A stretch of DNA of 64,000 nt. It comes from Lycium barbarum (lineage: Eukaryota > Streptophyta > Magnoliopsida > Solanales > Solanaceae). This document shows positions 10,269-24,649 of this stretch, in pieces. The stretch covers positions 91,595,777 through 91,659,776 of the forward strand of contig NC_083338.1 in assembly GCF_019175385.1 (NCBI RefSeq), written 5' to 3'. Numbering within the stretch: position 1 is the stretch's first letter; every line of letters begins with the position of its first letter. The position numbers and the translations under genes are program-made. A model generated the notes under the pieces. It worked only from the letters and a program-made list of their open reading frames with translations. It was not told the DNA's origin and did not search any database.

Positions 10269-12854
10269 TGATGAAAAAATAAGGCATATTCATCTTTTAA
10301 ATCAAGAAGATTGGAGAAGAAAAACATGGAGAAGAAAACAGGGGCTATTCGGCCATGGTTCCAAAAATTTGGCCCATGGAAATTGATCAAGAAAAATTAA
10401 TTTCTTCTAGTATTCCAACTAATTTGAAGGCCCTAATTAACGTGGGGTGGTTGTTTAAGCAAGCAAACCATCCATTTGTGCAAGTTTACAACTCTAGCCA
10501 AGTTAACAAGTGGAGTGAGAAAGGTATGTATTCAATCTTCTTTTACATGTGTTATAGATGATTTATGTATGTTGAGGTATGAAGTAATGGATGAAATTCA
10601 TGAAATATGTATGGGTAGGTCATGGCCGAATGAAGGTTGTATTGGTAAGATGAGATGGATTGATTTTATTCAGTATTTTGATTGTTATAGTTGTGGATTT
10701 CATGATGAAAATGAAGGTTTGATAACTTGAAATGAAGTTGTGATCATTGTGGGATTATTGAAGAAATTAATTGTTATATCCCATATTTTCATACATTGGG
10801 ACATTTTAAACTAAACGCGACAAGTTAAAGACAAGACTATTTTAAGGTACGAAGTAGAGACTTTAACTTCCGATTTCGTTTCAAGTCACAATTTACCTAC
10901 AAATTTCGTTTGGTATAGAAGCATTAATGGAAAATTGGGATTAAATTAACAATGGTTAGATTATTAAGTGGGATTGGGAACAAAAATCAGCCCATTATTA
11001 TAAGCCATGTTTGGCCGTGTATTATAGTTGAATGGTCAATGGTTTTTGACCCAAAAATTTGAGTGGGACACATGTCCAAGTCTTGTAGTGAATATATATA
11101 GTAAAATTCTGATTATTCATCAACTCACTACATCATTTCAACATTTTCAAAGTTAAGAAACTTAGAGTTAGAAAGAGAAACTCTCGGCTAGAGCTAGCCG
11201 AGAATGGTGAGGTGATGTTGATCCCAAATTTCAGTTTTCTCCATCAATTCAACTCCTTACCAAGTGCATAAGAACGTGTAGTAGTTGTTGGAAAGAAACA
11301 AGGAGGTGTAGCATGTCAATAAGGTTGAAGATTCGGCCAATGTTGAAGAACAAATTGTAAGGTAAGAATGATCATTTTTCTTGTGTTGTATGATAATTTG
11401 AATGTACAATTCGTGCATGTTGTTGTTGGATTGTTGTTGGGGGTGAGCCGTGAGCTTGGTGAAGTCATGGTTGGTCTCATTTTGCATGTATTGTTGATGG
11501 ATTGAATGTGTGTCAACATATGTGAATGAACAAAGATTGTAGAAGTTTGTGTATGATGTTGCACGTTGGTATTGAACTGTTTTTCATGAATTTGAAATGA
11601 GCCGTGTGTTGTAGAGTTAAATGGAATCATGCTTAATCTTCTTGTACATGTATTGGAAATGGATTGAATGTGTTGTAGTATGGATAAATGGATGAAAATC
11701 ATGAAGATGTTGTAGTTGTGTTGAAGCCGTGTAGGGGGACTGTTTTAGGGGAATTTATGGACTGTTTTGTGTCATATTTTGATTGTTGTTGTTATGGACA
11801 TTATGGTGTATTGTATGCATATTGAATATGTGAATTGAGGTGTTAAAGAAACGAATCATGTTGAAGGGGGAAAACAGTCTAAACCGTGGACTGTTTTGAT
11901 GATAGGAGTAAATTTGTGCGTTCTGAATGTTGAATGTTGTTATGAACGTATAGTGAAAGTGAAGATTAATTATTCAAGTTGAAATTGAAATGGTTTGTGG
12001 GCTGTTGTAAGAATGAAAATGATGCTAAAACATTTCCAAGAATCGTAAAGGTAATGTTGTTAAACGTGTTGTTGTCGTTGTAAGTTAAAGCTGGAAAATT
12101 GCTAAATGAGGATGGTAATGTTGTGTGTGTTGTTTGGCCGTGAGATGGGACTTTTTTGAATGATGTACGGACTGTCCAAAGTTCCCTTAAGTCATGTTTA
12201 AACAAGTTCAGATTGGTACTTGAAAGTATGACTAGCAATGTTAGCTTGTAGCACTAGTTGGTTCGAATGCGAACGAAACGTCGTTTAAATGTTAGAAAGG
12301 GATTATTAGCGTTAAAATACGTATTGAATTCCCTCGTAGACTAATTGTAGCTATTGATATCTTGATATAGGATAAGTGCTATGGGGAAGCAAGTACAAGT
12401 TATGATACTACTAAACGCTAAAGGTATGTAAAGCCTATTCCTTGTTTTCTTGGCATGTCCTAGACGTAAGTAAGAAATGATATGAACCTTGGGGTAAATT
12501 CTACTCTCTAGTTCCAAGCATGACTTATGATTCTATTCATTCCGTAATGTTATGGTCACGAGCCTACTATATGATAGACTAATGAATGATGTATAGAAGT
12601 TCCTATTTTTAAAGAATTGCATAATTAGAGGCATACTTGACTATCAAAAGTTACACCATGTCAAATTGATACATGTACATGAAATCTGAAACGTTCCTTG
12701 CTATAACTTGTAATGAGATTTAAAAAGAACTGAATATTATTATTGTCCTGACACTTTGGAGCTGGTTAGTCACTTATCTATTGAGTCTCAAAAGATGAAT
12801 TGCATATATGTGGTTCCTTATTATTCTGCTCGTGCTTACCGCTATATCCTTCAC

Positions 12855-13104
12855 TGAGTTCCGGGCCAGGACACGTTTTCGTCCGCATATTTACTATATT
12901 ATCACCGAGTCCCTCACTAGAGGGCCGGGGCACGCTATATATATATGATGATATGATGATATGGTGATATGGAGATGGTGGCCAGGAGGGCATATATTCC
13001 TTATTACCGAGTCCCTCACTAAAGGGCCGGGACACGTATATGTTTATGTTATGATGCTATGATTATAATTATCGAGCCCCTCATTAAAGGGCCGGGACAC
13101 GTTA
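12855..13104 (+). repeat. Spaced 'CCGAGTCCCTCACTAAAGGGCCGGGACACG' type repeats
   Basis: Three good copies near 12902, 13006 and 13072 and one degenerate copy near 12855. Each contains CCCTCA..AAAGGG, able to pair, followed by GCCGGGACACG, and they are separated by AT-rich spacers. Confidence 0.6.
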
Positions 13105-13279
13105 TATACAGAATGATTATGCAGCTTTGATTACAAAACACTATATTGACATTGATATGAGAACGATACAGATGAAATATGTTCAAAGGCAAGTTTTATG
13201 AAATTCTGTTTGTTGCATTGAGTCCTATACACCTTGTCTCAGTATGAGTCTATTACTATGTTTCATGCTTTACATGCTC

Positions 13280-13486
13280 AGTACATATTCCGTACTAGCC
13301 CCCTTTCTTCGGGGGGCTGCGTTCATGCCCGCAGGTACAGACGCTCGTTTTGGAGATCCGCCAGCTTAGGATATCTATTCAGCTACTTTGGAGTGCTCCT
13401 TTGTTCCGGAGCCTAGCTTGTGGTATAACTCCCTTTTGCTGTATGTGTATGTGTTTATTCGGGGTACGGCGGGGCCCTGTCCCGTC
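13280..13486 (+). promoter_or_regulatory. LTR hairpin cassette in solo LTR 10772
   Basis: H1 is AGTAC/GTACT, H2 is AGCCCCC/GGGGGCT around TTTCTTC, followed by CATGCCCGCAGG. H3 is GCTCC/GGAGC. H4 is at 13468-13486. Confidence 0.55.
13468..13486 (+). promoter_or_regulatory. H4 hairpin
   Basis: Arms GGCGGG and CCCGTC (one G-U pair in RNA), loop GCCCTGT. Confidence 0.6.
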
Positions 13487-14209
13487 ACATGATACTGTCA
13501 TTACTCTTAGAGGTCTGTGGACATTCGTGTGGGTTTGTATATAGTTGTTGTTGCGTTGTATGAATATGACTTATGTTTGGGGTGTACCCACTCGTAATGG
13601 CAGCCTTGTCGGCTTGCATATATATATATGTTTGGGATGTTGCGTGTAGTGGCAGCCTTGTCGGCTTGCGTAGATATAAATATGTTGTTGTTGAAAATGG
13701 TAACTCCTCAGGAGACAGGTGCTTATGACATACAGAATCGTGACAGCTTTAAAATAACGCCCTGCCTTTTTATACAAATAAGTTCATGATATGCTGGTTA
13801 TATGCTGGTTATAAAGATTATAGTTAACAGGGGATATGAGTGTCCAACTCGGGCACTAGTCACGGCCTGCGGGGTTGGGTCGTGACATTAATATGACACT
13901 AGCATGGTTTCTTGTGTTTTGAAGATAATGTTGTCAACGCGTGGTTGTAGATATAATGCATGACTTTGGAGGTGAAAAATGTGTTGATTTTATTGAGTTT
14001 GGAAGATTGTAAGTTGGTTGTTGTGATTGAATTGAAAATAAGTAAAATGTTGTCGAATTATGTAAAAGGGAGTTATTAACGTTAGAATGTATTTTGAATT
14101 TATTGATGAAGTTGTTAATGTGTAGATTGTTGTTGTAGTTCATGAATTTGGAAGAAAAGAATGTGTTGTTGTTGTCTTTATTAAGTTTGGAAGATTTCGG
14201 GTTATTGTT

Positions 14210-14310
14210 GATGATTTGGCCGAGTTGAATTCTCGAATTGTTGTCGATAAATTGGCCTAGTTGAATTCTCGGATTGTTGTTGATAAATTGGCCGAGTTAG
14301 ATTCTCGGGG
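14210..14310 (+). repeat. 36-bp tandem repeat, about 2.8 copies
   Basis: Units of the form GATAAATTGGCCGAGTTGAA followed by TTCTCGGATTGTTGTT start at 14210, 14246 and 14282, inside the solo LTR. Confidence 0.75.
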
Positions 14311-15568
14311 ATGGTGTAATTACAGGGGAGATGCTGCCGAAATTTTGGTAGATTATAAGTGAATTTATTTGTGAAACTAAGGCAAGTGTATGACGACGAA
14401 TCTAATGATTGTGTAAATTCTTTTGAATGTAGACTAGCAAGCTTGGATAAATAAGCGTAGCTAATAGGACGTGGAACAGGTATGTTAAGGCTCGTCCCTT
14501 TCTTTCAAAGGCATGATTCCGATGTTATGGCTTCATAAATGTTTCCATATCTTCCTTGTTCTCAAAAGTTAGATGTTTATGACTCCAAGGCATAATTCCT
14601 TTCCTAACAATTCATAGTTGTTTTCCAAAATGCCGTATTTTTCCCAAACTAGAGGTTTATGATTTTGAAAGCTTATGACAACAAGGATGGACACATTTGT
14701 ATCATGATGGCAATGATGCCAAAAATGAGAATATCTTCCTACGATAATTATTATGAGAATGATTCCATGTCTAAAGGTTCCAAGTTTACGATGTCAATGA
14801 CGATATATGAATGTTGAGCTATTTCTTGATTTCCCAATTTTATTCATAGATGACAACTATTTTTAAGGATTCCAAGGTATATGAAGTGACGCCTTATGAG
14901 ATTTATGATCTTATTCTATGTTCTCTTAATGTTGTTATTTGTTGCTAGTCTCATCTTATAATAATTGTTCCTTCAAGGTGAGACAAAGCCATGATGATTA
15001 TTCCATAATACAATCGGAGGTTACCGACCTTACGTTACTCCGATAGAGACATAACATTCCTTGGGCTCTCCTGCATGCTACTTACATGATACATGTATAT
15101 GATATATGTATATCATACATGAACAAGATATATGCACATGATACATGAACATGATATATGTATATGTATATGAGGAATATGGGAAAAAGAGCCAGAGCGC
15201 TATAGACGCTGGGATATGCAGACGATACATGTATCTGTATATGACATGATTTCATCCTGGACGCGGGATGCTCGGACGCGGAATATATGTGGCTTAATGG
15301 ATCGGAGCCGACGCCTCGGCAATATGATATGTTCTATTTTCTATATATATATGAACAAGAAATGTTTTTCAAAGGAAGTATTACTATGTATATATGTATA
15401 TATGTGGATCGGGCTGCACGTTCCGCAGCACTCAACATGCATGGTACCGCCAAAAGGCATTCATTGTACCGGTTATTCTTTTATCTTACAGTATGCCCTA
15501 TATGTCCATCCTGTTATTACTCATACCTTACATCCCTTACTATGTTACTATTTATGCCTTGCATACTC

Positions 15569-15700
15569 AGTACATTGCTCGTACTGATCCCCTTTCTTCG
15601 GGGGCTGCGTCTCATGCCACGCAGGTACACCCAGATGAGTAGAAGCCATTATAGCAGATGTACCAGCTGGATTGGCGAGCTCCATTTCCTTCCGGAGTGT
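15569..15700 (+). promoter_or_regulatory. LTR hairpin cassette in solo LTR 9818, lacking H4
   Basis: AGTAC/GTACT, then CCCC-TTTCTTC-GGGG, then CATGCCACGCAGG and CTCC/GGAG are present. The H4 stretch is not found downstream. Confidence 0.5.
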
Positions 15701-17411
15701 TGCCGAGTCAGAGTTTATATGTTATGATTTCTGATTGATGTTAGAGACTTTGCAGACAGAGTCGTGGGTATAGGATGTTAGTCTTGTAAGCGGCTCCACC
15801 AGCCGATGTGTCGTTATGTATCATGTTACAGATTCCTTATGATTACAGATTCTACTTGATTTGAGAACGATGGAGAGAAAGTTTCTGAAAGCCTTACTAT
15901 GTATTTCATGCTTATTTGATTTAAAAGTCCAAGGAGACTATGTGTGTACTAAGAGTCAGTGGGTTCGCTCAGCCCTAAGTAAGGGCCGGGTGCCCATCAC
16001 ACCCTAGCGAGATTAGGGTGTGACAATTCTTTTGTTAGTCCTAATGTAGCAAAGCAATGGTGCTTATGTTTGTTTAAAACAAATTAGCGATATCATGTGC
16101 TGTTGTAGTTTGCCTTGACTTAGTTACGCATAAACTCTTTAAGTCTAACCTGTGTGGTCAAATATACCCTTCTTGTTTATTTATTTCATGTCTAAATTTA
16201 CTTATGTCCCACATGTACAGTGTTAGTTAAACAATATATGTATTGTCATCTTGGTTGGAGGTAGTTAAATAATTGCTAGATTTTGTGGGCTTGAATATGA
16301 TTTGTAAGATTAAGTGTTAGCTTGACTGTTTTGCTATAACTTACCTAAGTAGGTTTGATTTTGTTTGGCCTAATGTCTTATGTTTGATGGGTAATACTGT
16401 AGTAATACTGAGTATGGGAAACCTTATCTAAGTCATGTGGCTGATCCTGTTGAGTTAAACCATGTTCAAATATGTTACTCCTATCTTATGGTTGCTTCCA
16501 TTGGATCTGGTGCCTTCAAATATCAGGCTTGGTTTTGTTTAAGACTGGGTCTCTGGAAAGAACCACCTGATTAATTCGTGCACTTTGTCTGAAATTGGGA
16601 GTCTCTTGTTTAATTAATAATCGTATTTGTCTATTGTTTTTTGATTGATCTGAAACTGCCTGCATATCATTCCTTATGAACTTTAAAGCTAAAGTTGTAC
16701 ATGAGTCTCTTTGGGGTTTTGGTTAGACTGAGACTGTACCTTTTAAGACTAAAATGGCATGTCTATGGTGACCAACATCTTTTATATTCTCCCCTCGGAT
16801 AATTATGTGGCTTAAGCCCTTAGGTTAATTCATTGGTTTCATATCAAAGATGCTAGAATGTGTTTCAATTATTAGAATCCAAATTCAATATTTTTTAAAC
16901 AAACCTGCATTCATAATCTGTGAGGCTCATGGTAATTGTTAAGAGTCATGTGTTTGGTAAGATGTGATGAAAGGATGATATGTTGATCCTTTTGAACCTG
17001 TTTAAAAGTTGTCTTATGAAACAGTCCTGTGTAGGTCATGTCCTAGCTTGCAATAGCTATAGTATTATCATATGTTACTTGGTTTAAAATGGCTTTAGAA
17101 CCTACTGTCCGATTTGCATATGTCCTTGTCGTGCAGCTCTGCATACTTGTTTCTGTTACACTTCGTAAAATCTTCCGTTGGTACGCAAGTGAATGAACTA
17201 GTGATGAGTACGAGTGTATGATGTTCCAGGAGTAAGAAATGACGTTTGATGACCTTAGGCGAGATTTCAAAGGCATCCGATGTAAGACGAAAAACTTGGC
17301 TAAGATAAGGTAAGGTATGAGATGAGCAATGTATGTAAATGGATGTGGATGATTAGCATGAAAAGTCTAGAAATGTGAAAAGTTGCAGATTTGCAATCTG
17401 GCCAGTTGGTC

Positions 17412-17680
17412 GTAAAGTGTAATACGGACCGTAAAATAGTATACGGTCCGTAAACTGGCATGTCGTAAATTGGCATTCAAAACTTCAACTTTCTGCCAGT
17501 TGATGAAATTGGTTAAAAACGACCTGGAATACGGACCGTAAAGTGATTTACGACCCGTAAACAATGGTCGTAAATCACCATAACGCAGCCTGAGTTTCTG
17601 GTTCTAAAATGGTTAAATACGACCACGAAGGACGGTCTGTAAACTGGAATACGGACCGTAAACCATGTTTACGACCACTG
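17412..17680 (+). promoter_or_regulatory. U3 cluster of TACGGWCCGTAAA inverted repeats
   Basis: Includes AATACGGACCGTAAA, TATACGGTCCGTAAA and TTTACGACCCGTAAA copies. It lies just upstream of a TTAAATAAGG box. Confidence 0.6.
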
Positions 17681-19160
17681 TGCACTTCAAATCAGATTTT
17701 CAAGTCATTAAATAAGGGACCAAGGCTTATTTTATTTCACTTCTACATCACACCCCTTCTCTCTAAAACATCTCTCTATATTTATTTCACAAGAGTTCAA
17801 AGATAATTGGTGATCAACAACATAAAACAAGTGAGTCAAGAATAAGAAAAACCATCAAGGATCATCAAAGGTCAAGGAATCCCAATGGAGATAAACTAGG
17901 GTTTTGCTCAAAGTGGAGTATTATCAACTAAAGCTTGTTCCTACAATATCTAAGGTAAGATTCATGATATTTATGTTGTTTAAGGTATTGGAGAGTTGAA
18001 TACTTCGAGTGTAGAAGAACATGATGAAATGAGTCATGAATGATGAATAGTGCCATTTAGAGGATTAGTTGGAATCGAATCATGACTATTGTTATATTGT
18101 GACATGAATGGGTTATAAATGACATTGAAGGACCATGAATTAGACATTGTATATGAAAGGACGAAATCATGTGTTATAGCCATAGATATAGGCAAATGGA
18201 AGTAAATTGAGGAATGTGGATAATGTGAATGACTAATGGCCATTGTCATGATATTGTGAATGTATTGTTGATGTTGGGAGTTGAATTATGATATGGAGGA
18301 ATGTTGTATAAATAAAGGAAATACTGTCCGATTTTCCCTAGCTTTAGCCATGTGTGCTAATCATCGATTCTAATGATAGTATGACTTTAATGAAGGTAGA
18401 AATGCTAACATTGGAGGGGAACGCGAAAGTGTAGAATAGTGCGACGAAAAGGTATGTAAGGCTAGCCCTTCTTTCATAAGGCATGGTTCCTTGGCCAAAT
18501 TTCTAAATCCTCTATACGAGTATGTTGTCTTCAAATGATTGATCTTCCGAGGTTGTAAGCTCACGATCCCTGATACGTATTACGATTGTACTACGCTCCT
18601 CATATGAAGAGTAAGCCTATAATATAGACGTACCGATAATAATGATGATAATAATGATGATGCTAAAGGTGCCTGTGGGCTGTTATACTTATGTGTGCCT
18701 ATGAAGGGCTATAATGAAACCCCGAGCTTATGACGCCGAGTAGAATATATGTATATGTATGTATATGATTACGTAACGCGCGCGCACATCTGCAGATGGT
18801 ACGGATAAACCTGATGCCTTGGTAGGGCCAGGTAGATATAACCTTGAGCCTTGGTTGGCCAAGTAGTATGAAACACCGAACCTTCCTGGTCGGGCACGCT
18901 ATGTATATATATATATGTATATGCTATGTATATGACATCATTAAGAGTACGAATATGTTATGTATATGAGATGTAAATGATTATGAGGGTAATTAAGTAC
19001 GGATACGGATGTATGTATGCGGGTACGCAATAGAAACGGAATATCCCTATGGAAAGCAAGTAAGTACCATGATGATGATATTATTGTCTCTCCCTCCTAT
19101 GCTACTTCATATGTTGTCTATTATGCTTCTATATCGATGTTGATCATGCTTTACATACTC

Positions 19161-19356
19161 AGTACATTCTTCGTACTGACGTCCTTTTGTTTGTGGACGC
19201 TGCGTCATGCCCGCAGGTGCGTAGGGAGACAGGCCTGATCCACAGTAGCTTTCTCAGAGATTGCATAGCGGAGCTCCATTTCATTCGGAGCCATATCTTT
19301 TGGGTACTTATTCTTTTGTGTATATAATTATGGGCATAGCAGGGTGCTGTCCCGCT
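19161..19356 (+). promoter_or_regulatory. LTR hairpin cassette in solo LTR 17154
   Basis: H1 AGTAC-ATTCTTC-GTACT, H2 CGTCC/GGACG, then CATGCCCGCAGG, then H3 GCTCC/GGAGC. H4 at 19338-19356 has arms AGCAGG and CCCGCT (one mismatch), loop GTGCTGT. Confidence 0.55.
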
Positions 19357-21279
19357 CATGTGTTATCTCATACTCTCCTTAGAGGCTCGTAGTCACGTGT
19401 ATATGGTTAGATATGTCTGGCCTTTTCGGCCTATGTTTTGTATATCATTTTGGTAGCCTTGTCGGCTTATGTATGTTGATGTGGCATAGATGCCTATGAT
19501 GACATATAGACGTTGTTGTCCAAATGGGACTAGTTTGATAAATGAAAGGAAGTGTATGTTTATTTATGTTTCTCACCTAAATGCAAGCATAAGTGTAAGC
19601 TAAGGGATGCCCGGGTGGACTAGCACCGGGTGCTCGTCGCGGCCCCCTAGTCGGGTCGTGACAGTTTCCCTCTGTCTGTGTCTGATTAAAAGAAGTGTTT
19701 GCAAAATATGGATTTAAATGCAGTGTCTAGTGAGTGTGTGTTCATGAATTTGAAAGATTAAGTTGGTAAGAGGCTGTCACTTGATTTTGAGTTGACTTAC
19801 CTTGTGTATGGAATAATAGTGATGAAGCTTTGAGCTTTCTAGTCAAAATTCATCCTAATCGCATTTTCTCTAGACTGTTGGGGTTCCCCCATATGAACTT
19901 ACATCCTATGGAATCCTCTGAGTAAAAAAGGAAGTAGGAATATGTGTAAGCACATATTTTGCTGATGTTTGCCTTGTAAATTCCTCCCTTCCTTGATGCT
20001 GCTTGACTTTGCTTGGTTGAAACCTCTATATTTGAAGGTCTATCATCTGTTTGCTATCTGCTTTGTATGATTGTTTATTTTTTCTCATTAATGAATGAAA
20101 GGATATACCCATATATACAAGGTATACATAAACTTTATACATCTTACAAGTGTATAGAGGTTAGTATATCTAGAATATATTATATATATCACGACTACAA
20201 CCTGTTGGCATTAATTAATATTGTACTAGTTTCGGGGTTTGAGGCCAGTTTCTTTCAAATTAGTGGTTGGGCCTTCTCTTATATACTAAGTCTAATTCAT
20301 CATTGGCCCAGTTTGTCGATTTTTGTTAAGTGATACTATTTGGGCTTAAAGTTCTTTCTCACTATTATTTAACTTGGGTTTGACTGTCTCTTAAAGGTGT
20401 TACGCTCCTAATTTTGGTTATATATTTGACTGGTTGTATATTGTATGTGTGGATAGATATAGGTAGCTTTTATTTGTAAGCTTTGCATACAAATATTGTA
20501 CACTTCCCTTTCCTATATATACCATAAGCTTAATTCATAAATGGAGATACTTAGTAGCACTCAAGGATTATGCTTAAGCCTTCCATGCTGTCTGCCATGC
20601 CTGGGGTTCCTAGAAACCCCTTGGATCTTGTGCAGCATCAGGAACAAGAGGGTGAAAGCTTTCCTTTTTGGGCTATTTTAGTATCTCCATGGATGGAAAT
20701 ACCCATGTTATATTGGCTTGAAGTTGTGTATATTTGTATGGCATTGCCTAGTTTTATTTCAAGAGAGATAATCTTGTGGGCTTTTCCATTTATTTTCAGT
20801 GATTGGGTCTGTTTCTTGGCTATGTTGATTTATATGGGCTTTGAAGTCATAGGCCTTTAGTTACTTGCAAATTTTGGGCCTATTTTGCTTGTTGTCCCCA
20901 TTCTATGTATACTTACTCAAGTTCCTATTCTGTTAAATGATGTATATTTTAGAATGGCATGCCTTATAAATAAATATATATATATATATATATATTAAAC
21001 GACTCTGCTTTTATATTCAATCTTAACTTAGACATGTCCTAACCCATATCCTCTTTTCATTTTGCTTGCATGAAATACTATTGTTTGGGCGATTTCCTCT
21101 TGCATAAACCCATTGGGTTGAAGGCCCAATAACTTTCCTTGATGGAGTCCGGAAAAATAATAGAAAGGGAAGCTAAGTTATATGAAGGCCCAACTATGGG
21201 TGAAAATAGTCTACTGGTGGGCTTGGGTAGGCCGATCAACGCAAACCCTCTTCCTTATTTTATTTTCCATATTTGTTTA

Positions 21280-23979
21280 TGTCACAACTCATTTTGGCAT
21301 AAGCCGTAAGGGCACTTACCTCTTCCACCCTGGTAAGCGAACCCTTCACCCAACGATAATTAAGATACAAATAATTCAATCAAGCAACAGAATTGAATAA
21401 ATATGTAAGTCTCACGATATATACATACATATATGTATATAGTAGAATAGTGCGAAATAATAATAACACCCCCAGGGTCTAGTCTGAATAATACAAGAGC
21501 ATCTAAAACGAAAGTAATACAAGTCTGGAATAATAATACAAAAGTGTCTATGTCTCTGAGTAGAAATAGGACATAATGATAGAGAAGTCTTCAAGGCAGC
21601 GAACGGCCATGCTAACGCTGGACACTCCAAAATAATGTTGAAGCGACTATCAACCACGTGTAACGGAAGAAGATCCAACCTGATACTCTGCATTCATAAA
21701 GGAATGCAACAAGTGCAAGTCAATACAAAACAATAGTACTGGTAGGCATCATCAGCCGACTAAGCATAGCTAGCACAATCCAGATAATAAAACAGATAGG
21801 CAGACAAACCAACAAGTATAAATCAAATGTAATCTAATCCAAGTACGTCATTGCCTAAGTAAAGCATCTAATGCCAAATGTGCCAAGTCCGAATGTATCA
21901 AGTTCGAATACAACATCACAAGTACAACACCAAAACATCTCAAAATCAAGCTATAATGCCATGCAATGCAATAGTGTATGAATGCAATGCCATGCAAATA
22001 ATGTGTACACATGTACGAAAATATCGACGTGTCGGTAGCACAATCCAGTGTGACTCGCGAAGTCTAAGTGCCACCCGTCCCGAATCATTTCCTTACAGAT
22101 AGATGGGACCCCGAATTTTTGCCCACGGGAGTTCTCACTGGTACCACCCTGGGGGACCCGCGGAGTCCATGCGCTCGCTCAATCAATGATTCCGGAACTA
22201 AATCGGATATCGGCCATCTCACGTCACTCAAGTAAAAATCGAGCCCAGTCATCACAGTGTTTTATCAAGTATCATCAGTATCTCAACAGGGTATCATAAA
22301 AATGAGAGTGCGTGTAATGCATGTATCAACAACAATAATCATGCTCAATATCACAAGTACCAGCAATGGGTACGCCGACAATATAACCGAATCACAAGTA
22401 CCAACAGTGGGTACGCCAACAACATCGTAATCAAGATGATAAAACTGGATCCAATATCTATCAACAACTCATGGCATCAAGACAACACAATGGGACAATC
22501 AAATAAAAACATAACGGGGTGGCTAATCCCAGTACACAATGGGGCCCAACCGAAGGCAATATCCATCCCAACATCATACCCTAAGGTTCGCATGCTGTCT
22601 CCGACAATATAATCTAAATATGTGCTTTGCTATACGAAGTCTCACCAAGGGTAAGCCATAACCTACCTAGATGACCGAACCGCAACACCAACAACTCACT
22701 CTTTTGCCTTGCCTTTCTACCGAACCTCAGAACCAAAGTAGTTTAAGAATAATTGAAATCTAGATTAGAAATAATGAAGAATGATGCTAATATTGCTACC
22801 ATTCAATTAGGTCAATTCTAACCCTAGAAATTTGAGAAATGGGCCCACAAGGGAAAAATGTGAAATTCGGAAGCAAAATATCAAATATAAACACTAGATG
22901 ATCCTAACCCAATCACTAATTGCTAAGTTAACTCATAGATTTACCCAATTTCGAATTTGAAGCAAAACCCCCAATTTGGGTATAAACCCTAACTCTTTAA
23001 TTCCGAAATTCAACACTAGAAATAGAAGATATATGATTAACAAGGTTGGATTCATCAAAAACTAGCATAAACCCCATCAATTTTATATTAATAAGCCTAG
23101 AGAAATGTTCATCAAAACCCACTCCCATCTTCCATTACTAAGGGATTATTAAAGGAAAAGGGGAATCTATGATGATTAGGATTAATGGAATAGTAAAGGA
23201 ATTAGCAAGATTTACCTCCAAGAATTTTCTCCAATTAACTCCAAGAACAGTCCACAAAGTTCTAATTTCGAAATGGTAATAAATTATAGACTAAGGGCTT
23301 ATTTAAAACAAACTTAATAAAATAACAGGCCAATTACCGCCACGACTGTAATGGGGCCGCAATAGCGGCGCCGTAACAACGCCCCTCAGGCGGCCCCAGC
23401 GGTCTGGGTTGAGATACTCATGGCCTCCCCAGCGACCAATACGCCGCAACAGCGGTGCCACCGGGACGGCACTGGTGCCGCCATTGCGGGCACCAGGTAC
23501 AAGAATCTCCCATTTTTTCTAAGTCTCATCCAAAATCCCGAACCATTCCCGAGGCCATCTGCGCATAAAGCACATACACAGACCCACACAAAAATACGCT
23601 ACGAACGCGCTCGTGGCCTAGAATTTCCAATAGAGGTCTCACTGACCAAGTCAACCCCCGATACCTCATTCCTATTTCCTAAAACAAGTTCCATATGCTT
23701 CCGACTGCATCGGGAACCAAACCATATATACACGCACTTCATAACCATCCGGACCTCTCGGAATCGATGAATTTCTGAAAAAGGTCCGTTTACCCAAAAG
23801 TCAACTTCGAGTCCACTATTTTTCACTTTAAGCCCATATTTCATAAACGATACCCAAATCTGATCTGTACACCTCGGGAAGTGTGCCAACAGTCCCCTCG
23901 GGTAAAAAATGAACTAATCAATGCTCGAGAAAGGGAGAAAATGTCGAAAAGACTATAACGGCCAAAACGGGTCGTTTCA
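21280..23979 (-). mobile_element. Solo LTR on the minus strand (2700 bp)
   Basis: On the minus strand it starts TGAAACGACCCG and ends GAGTTGTGACA. GTTTA lies on both sides (21275-21279 and 23980-23984). GCATTGCATTGCAT runs and a GCGGGTCCCCCA block resemble those in the LTR at 25496-27000, so the two are probably related. No coding sequence: the frames at 23420-23889 overlap on both strands and have no known match. Confidence 0.85.
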
Positions 23980-24649
23980 GTTTATATATATATAGTTGTA
24001 AAAAATCTGCAAAAAATATTGGAACCCCGTGCATGTATAGGACTTAGGAAACCAACGTTTAGTGTTTTAGGAAGTCGCTAAACCTTTTTTAAAAACTGGG
24101 ATAACAATCGATTTTAACGTGGCAAATCAAACTTAGATTGATTTTAAGTTTCCTCAAATTATTTTTTAATGACACAGTTAGTGGTAAAGAATGTAAAAAA
24201 TGGGATTTTATTAGGTTCACAAGAGGAAAGAGGGTAGTAATGTTTATTGTTTTCTTCAAAATGGTTCAGTAATTGAATCTTTGAGCCATCAGCCGAGATT
24301 TCAAAAGATAAGCTATTTGACACTTTTTTGGAACTAAAACCGTGCTGAAATAAGTTTATTTACAAACTCAAGAGGATGTCTTTTTAACTTGGGTTAGATG
24401 TCTTGAAAAATAAAGAATTGGCACGTTGCCGAAGCTGGAGATGGACTTTGAACTTAACAAAAAATCTTATAAAAAATAAAGATTGATTCGGGCCTGGTAG
24501 CCCAAAACCAAATGGATATAAAACAAAGGGAAATACAGTTGGACCAAATTGAGGTATGATGGACTTTGGGACTTTGAAAACGGTTGGACCTTATGGGCTT
24601 CAAAAAGATAAAATTTGGACTTAAAGATTTTTTTTTACATATGTGAACA

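Larger units (their letters stand above)
10772..13887 (+). mobile_element. Solo LTR (3116 bp) nested in the solo LTR at 9818
   Basis: Runs from TGTTATATCCCATATTTTC to GGGTCGTGACA with TTAAT on both sides (10767-10771 and 13888-13892). Its start resembles that of the host LTR, so the families are related. It has no coding sequence and carries the hairpin cassette at 13280-13486. Confidence 0.88.
9818..16025 (+). mobile_element. Solo LTR (about 3.1 kb), split by a second solo LTR
   Basis: Runs from TGTTATATCCCGTATTTTG to GGGTGTGACA with ATTCT on both sides (9813-9817 and 16026-16030). Without the insert at 10772-13887 and its extra duplication it is about 3.1 kb. It carries the LTR hairpin cassette at 15569-15700 but no gag or pol, so it is a solo LTR left by LTR-LTR recombination. 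Open frames at 10039-10730 and 15216-15727 are low-complexity and unsupported. Confidence 0.85.
17154..19663 (+). mobile_element. Solo LTR of the Tekay type (2510 bp)
   Basis: Runs from TGTTACACTTCG to GGGTCGTGACA with GTTTC on both sides (17149-17153 and 19664-19668). It is alike along its length to the LTRs of the Tekay element at 37071. It has no internal region. Confidence 0.9.

Noticed and set aside
20013..20860. Two ORFs of about 100 codons in the Tat/Ogre-like 3' LTR
   Set aside because: Leu/Ile/Tyr-rich translations of AT-rich DNA without motif or homologue that I recognise; they sit between LTR pieces.
23420..23889. Overlapping ORFs on both strands in the minus-strand solo LTR
   Set aside because: GC-richer LTR sequence open in several frames by chance; no family resemblance.
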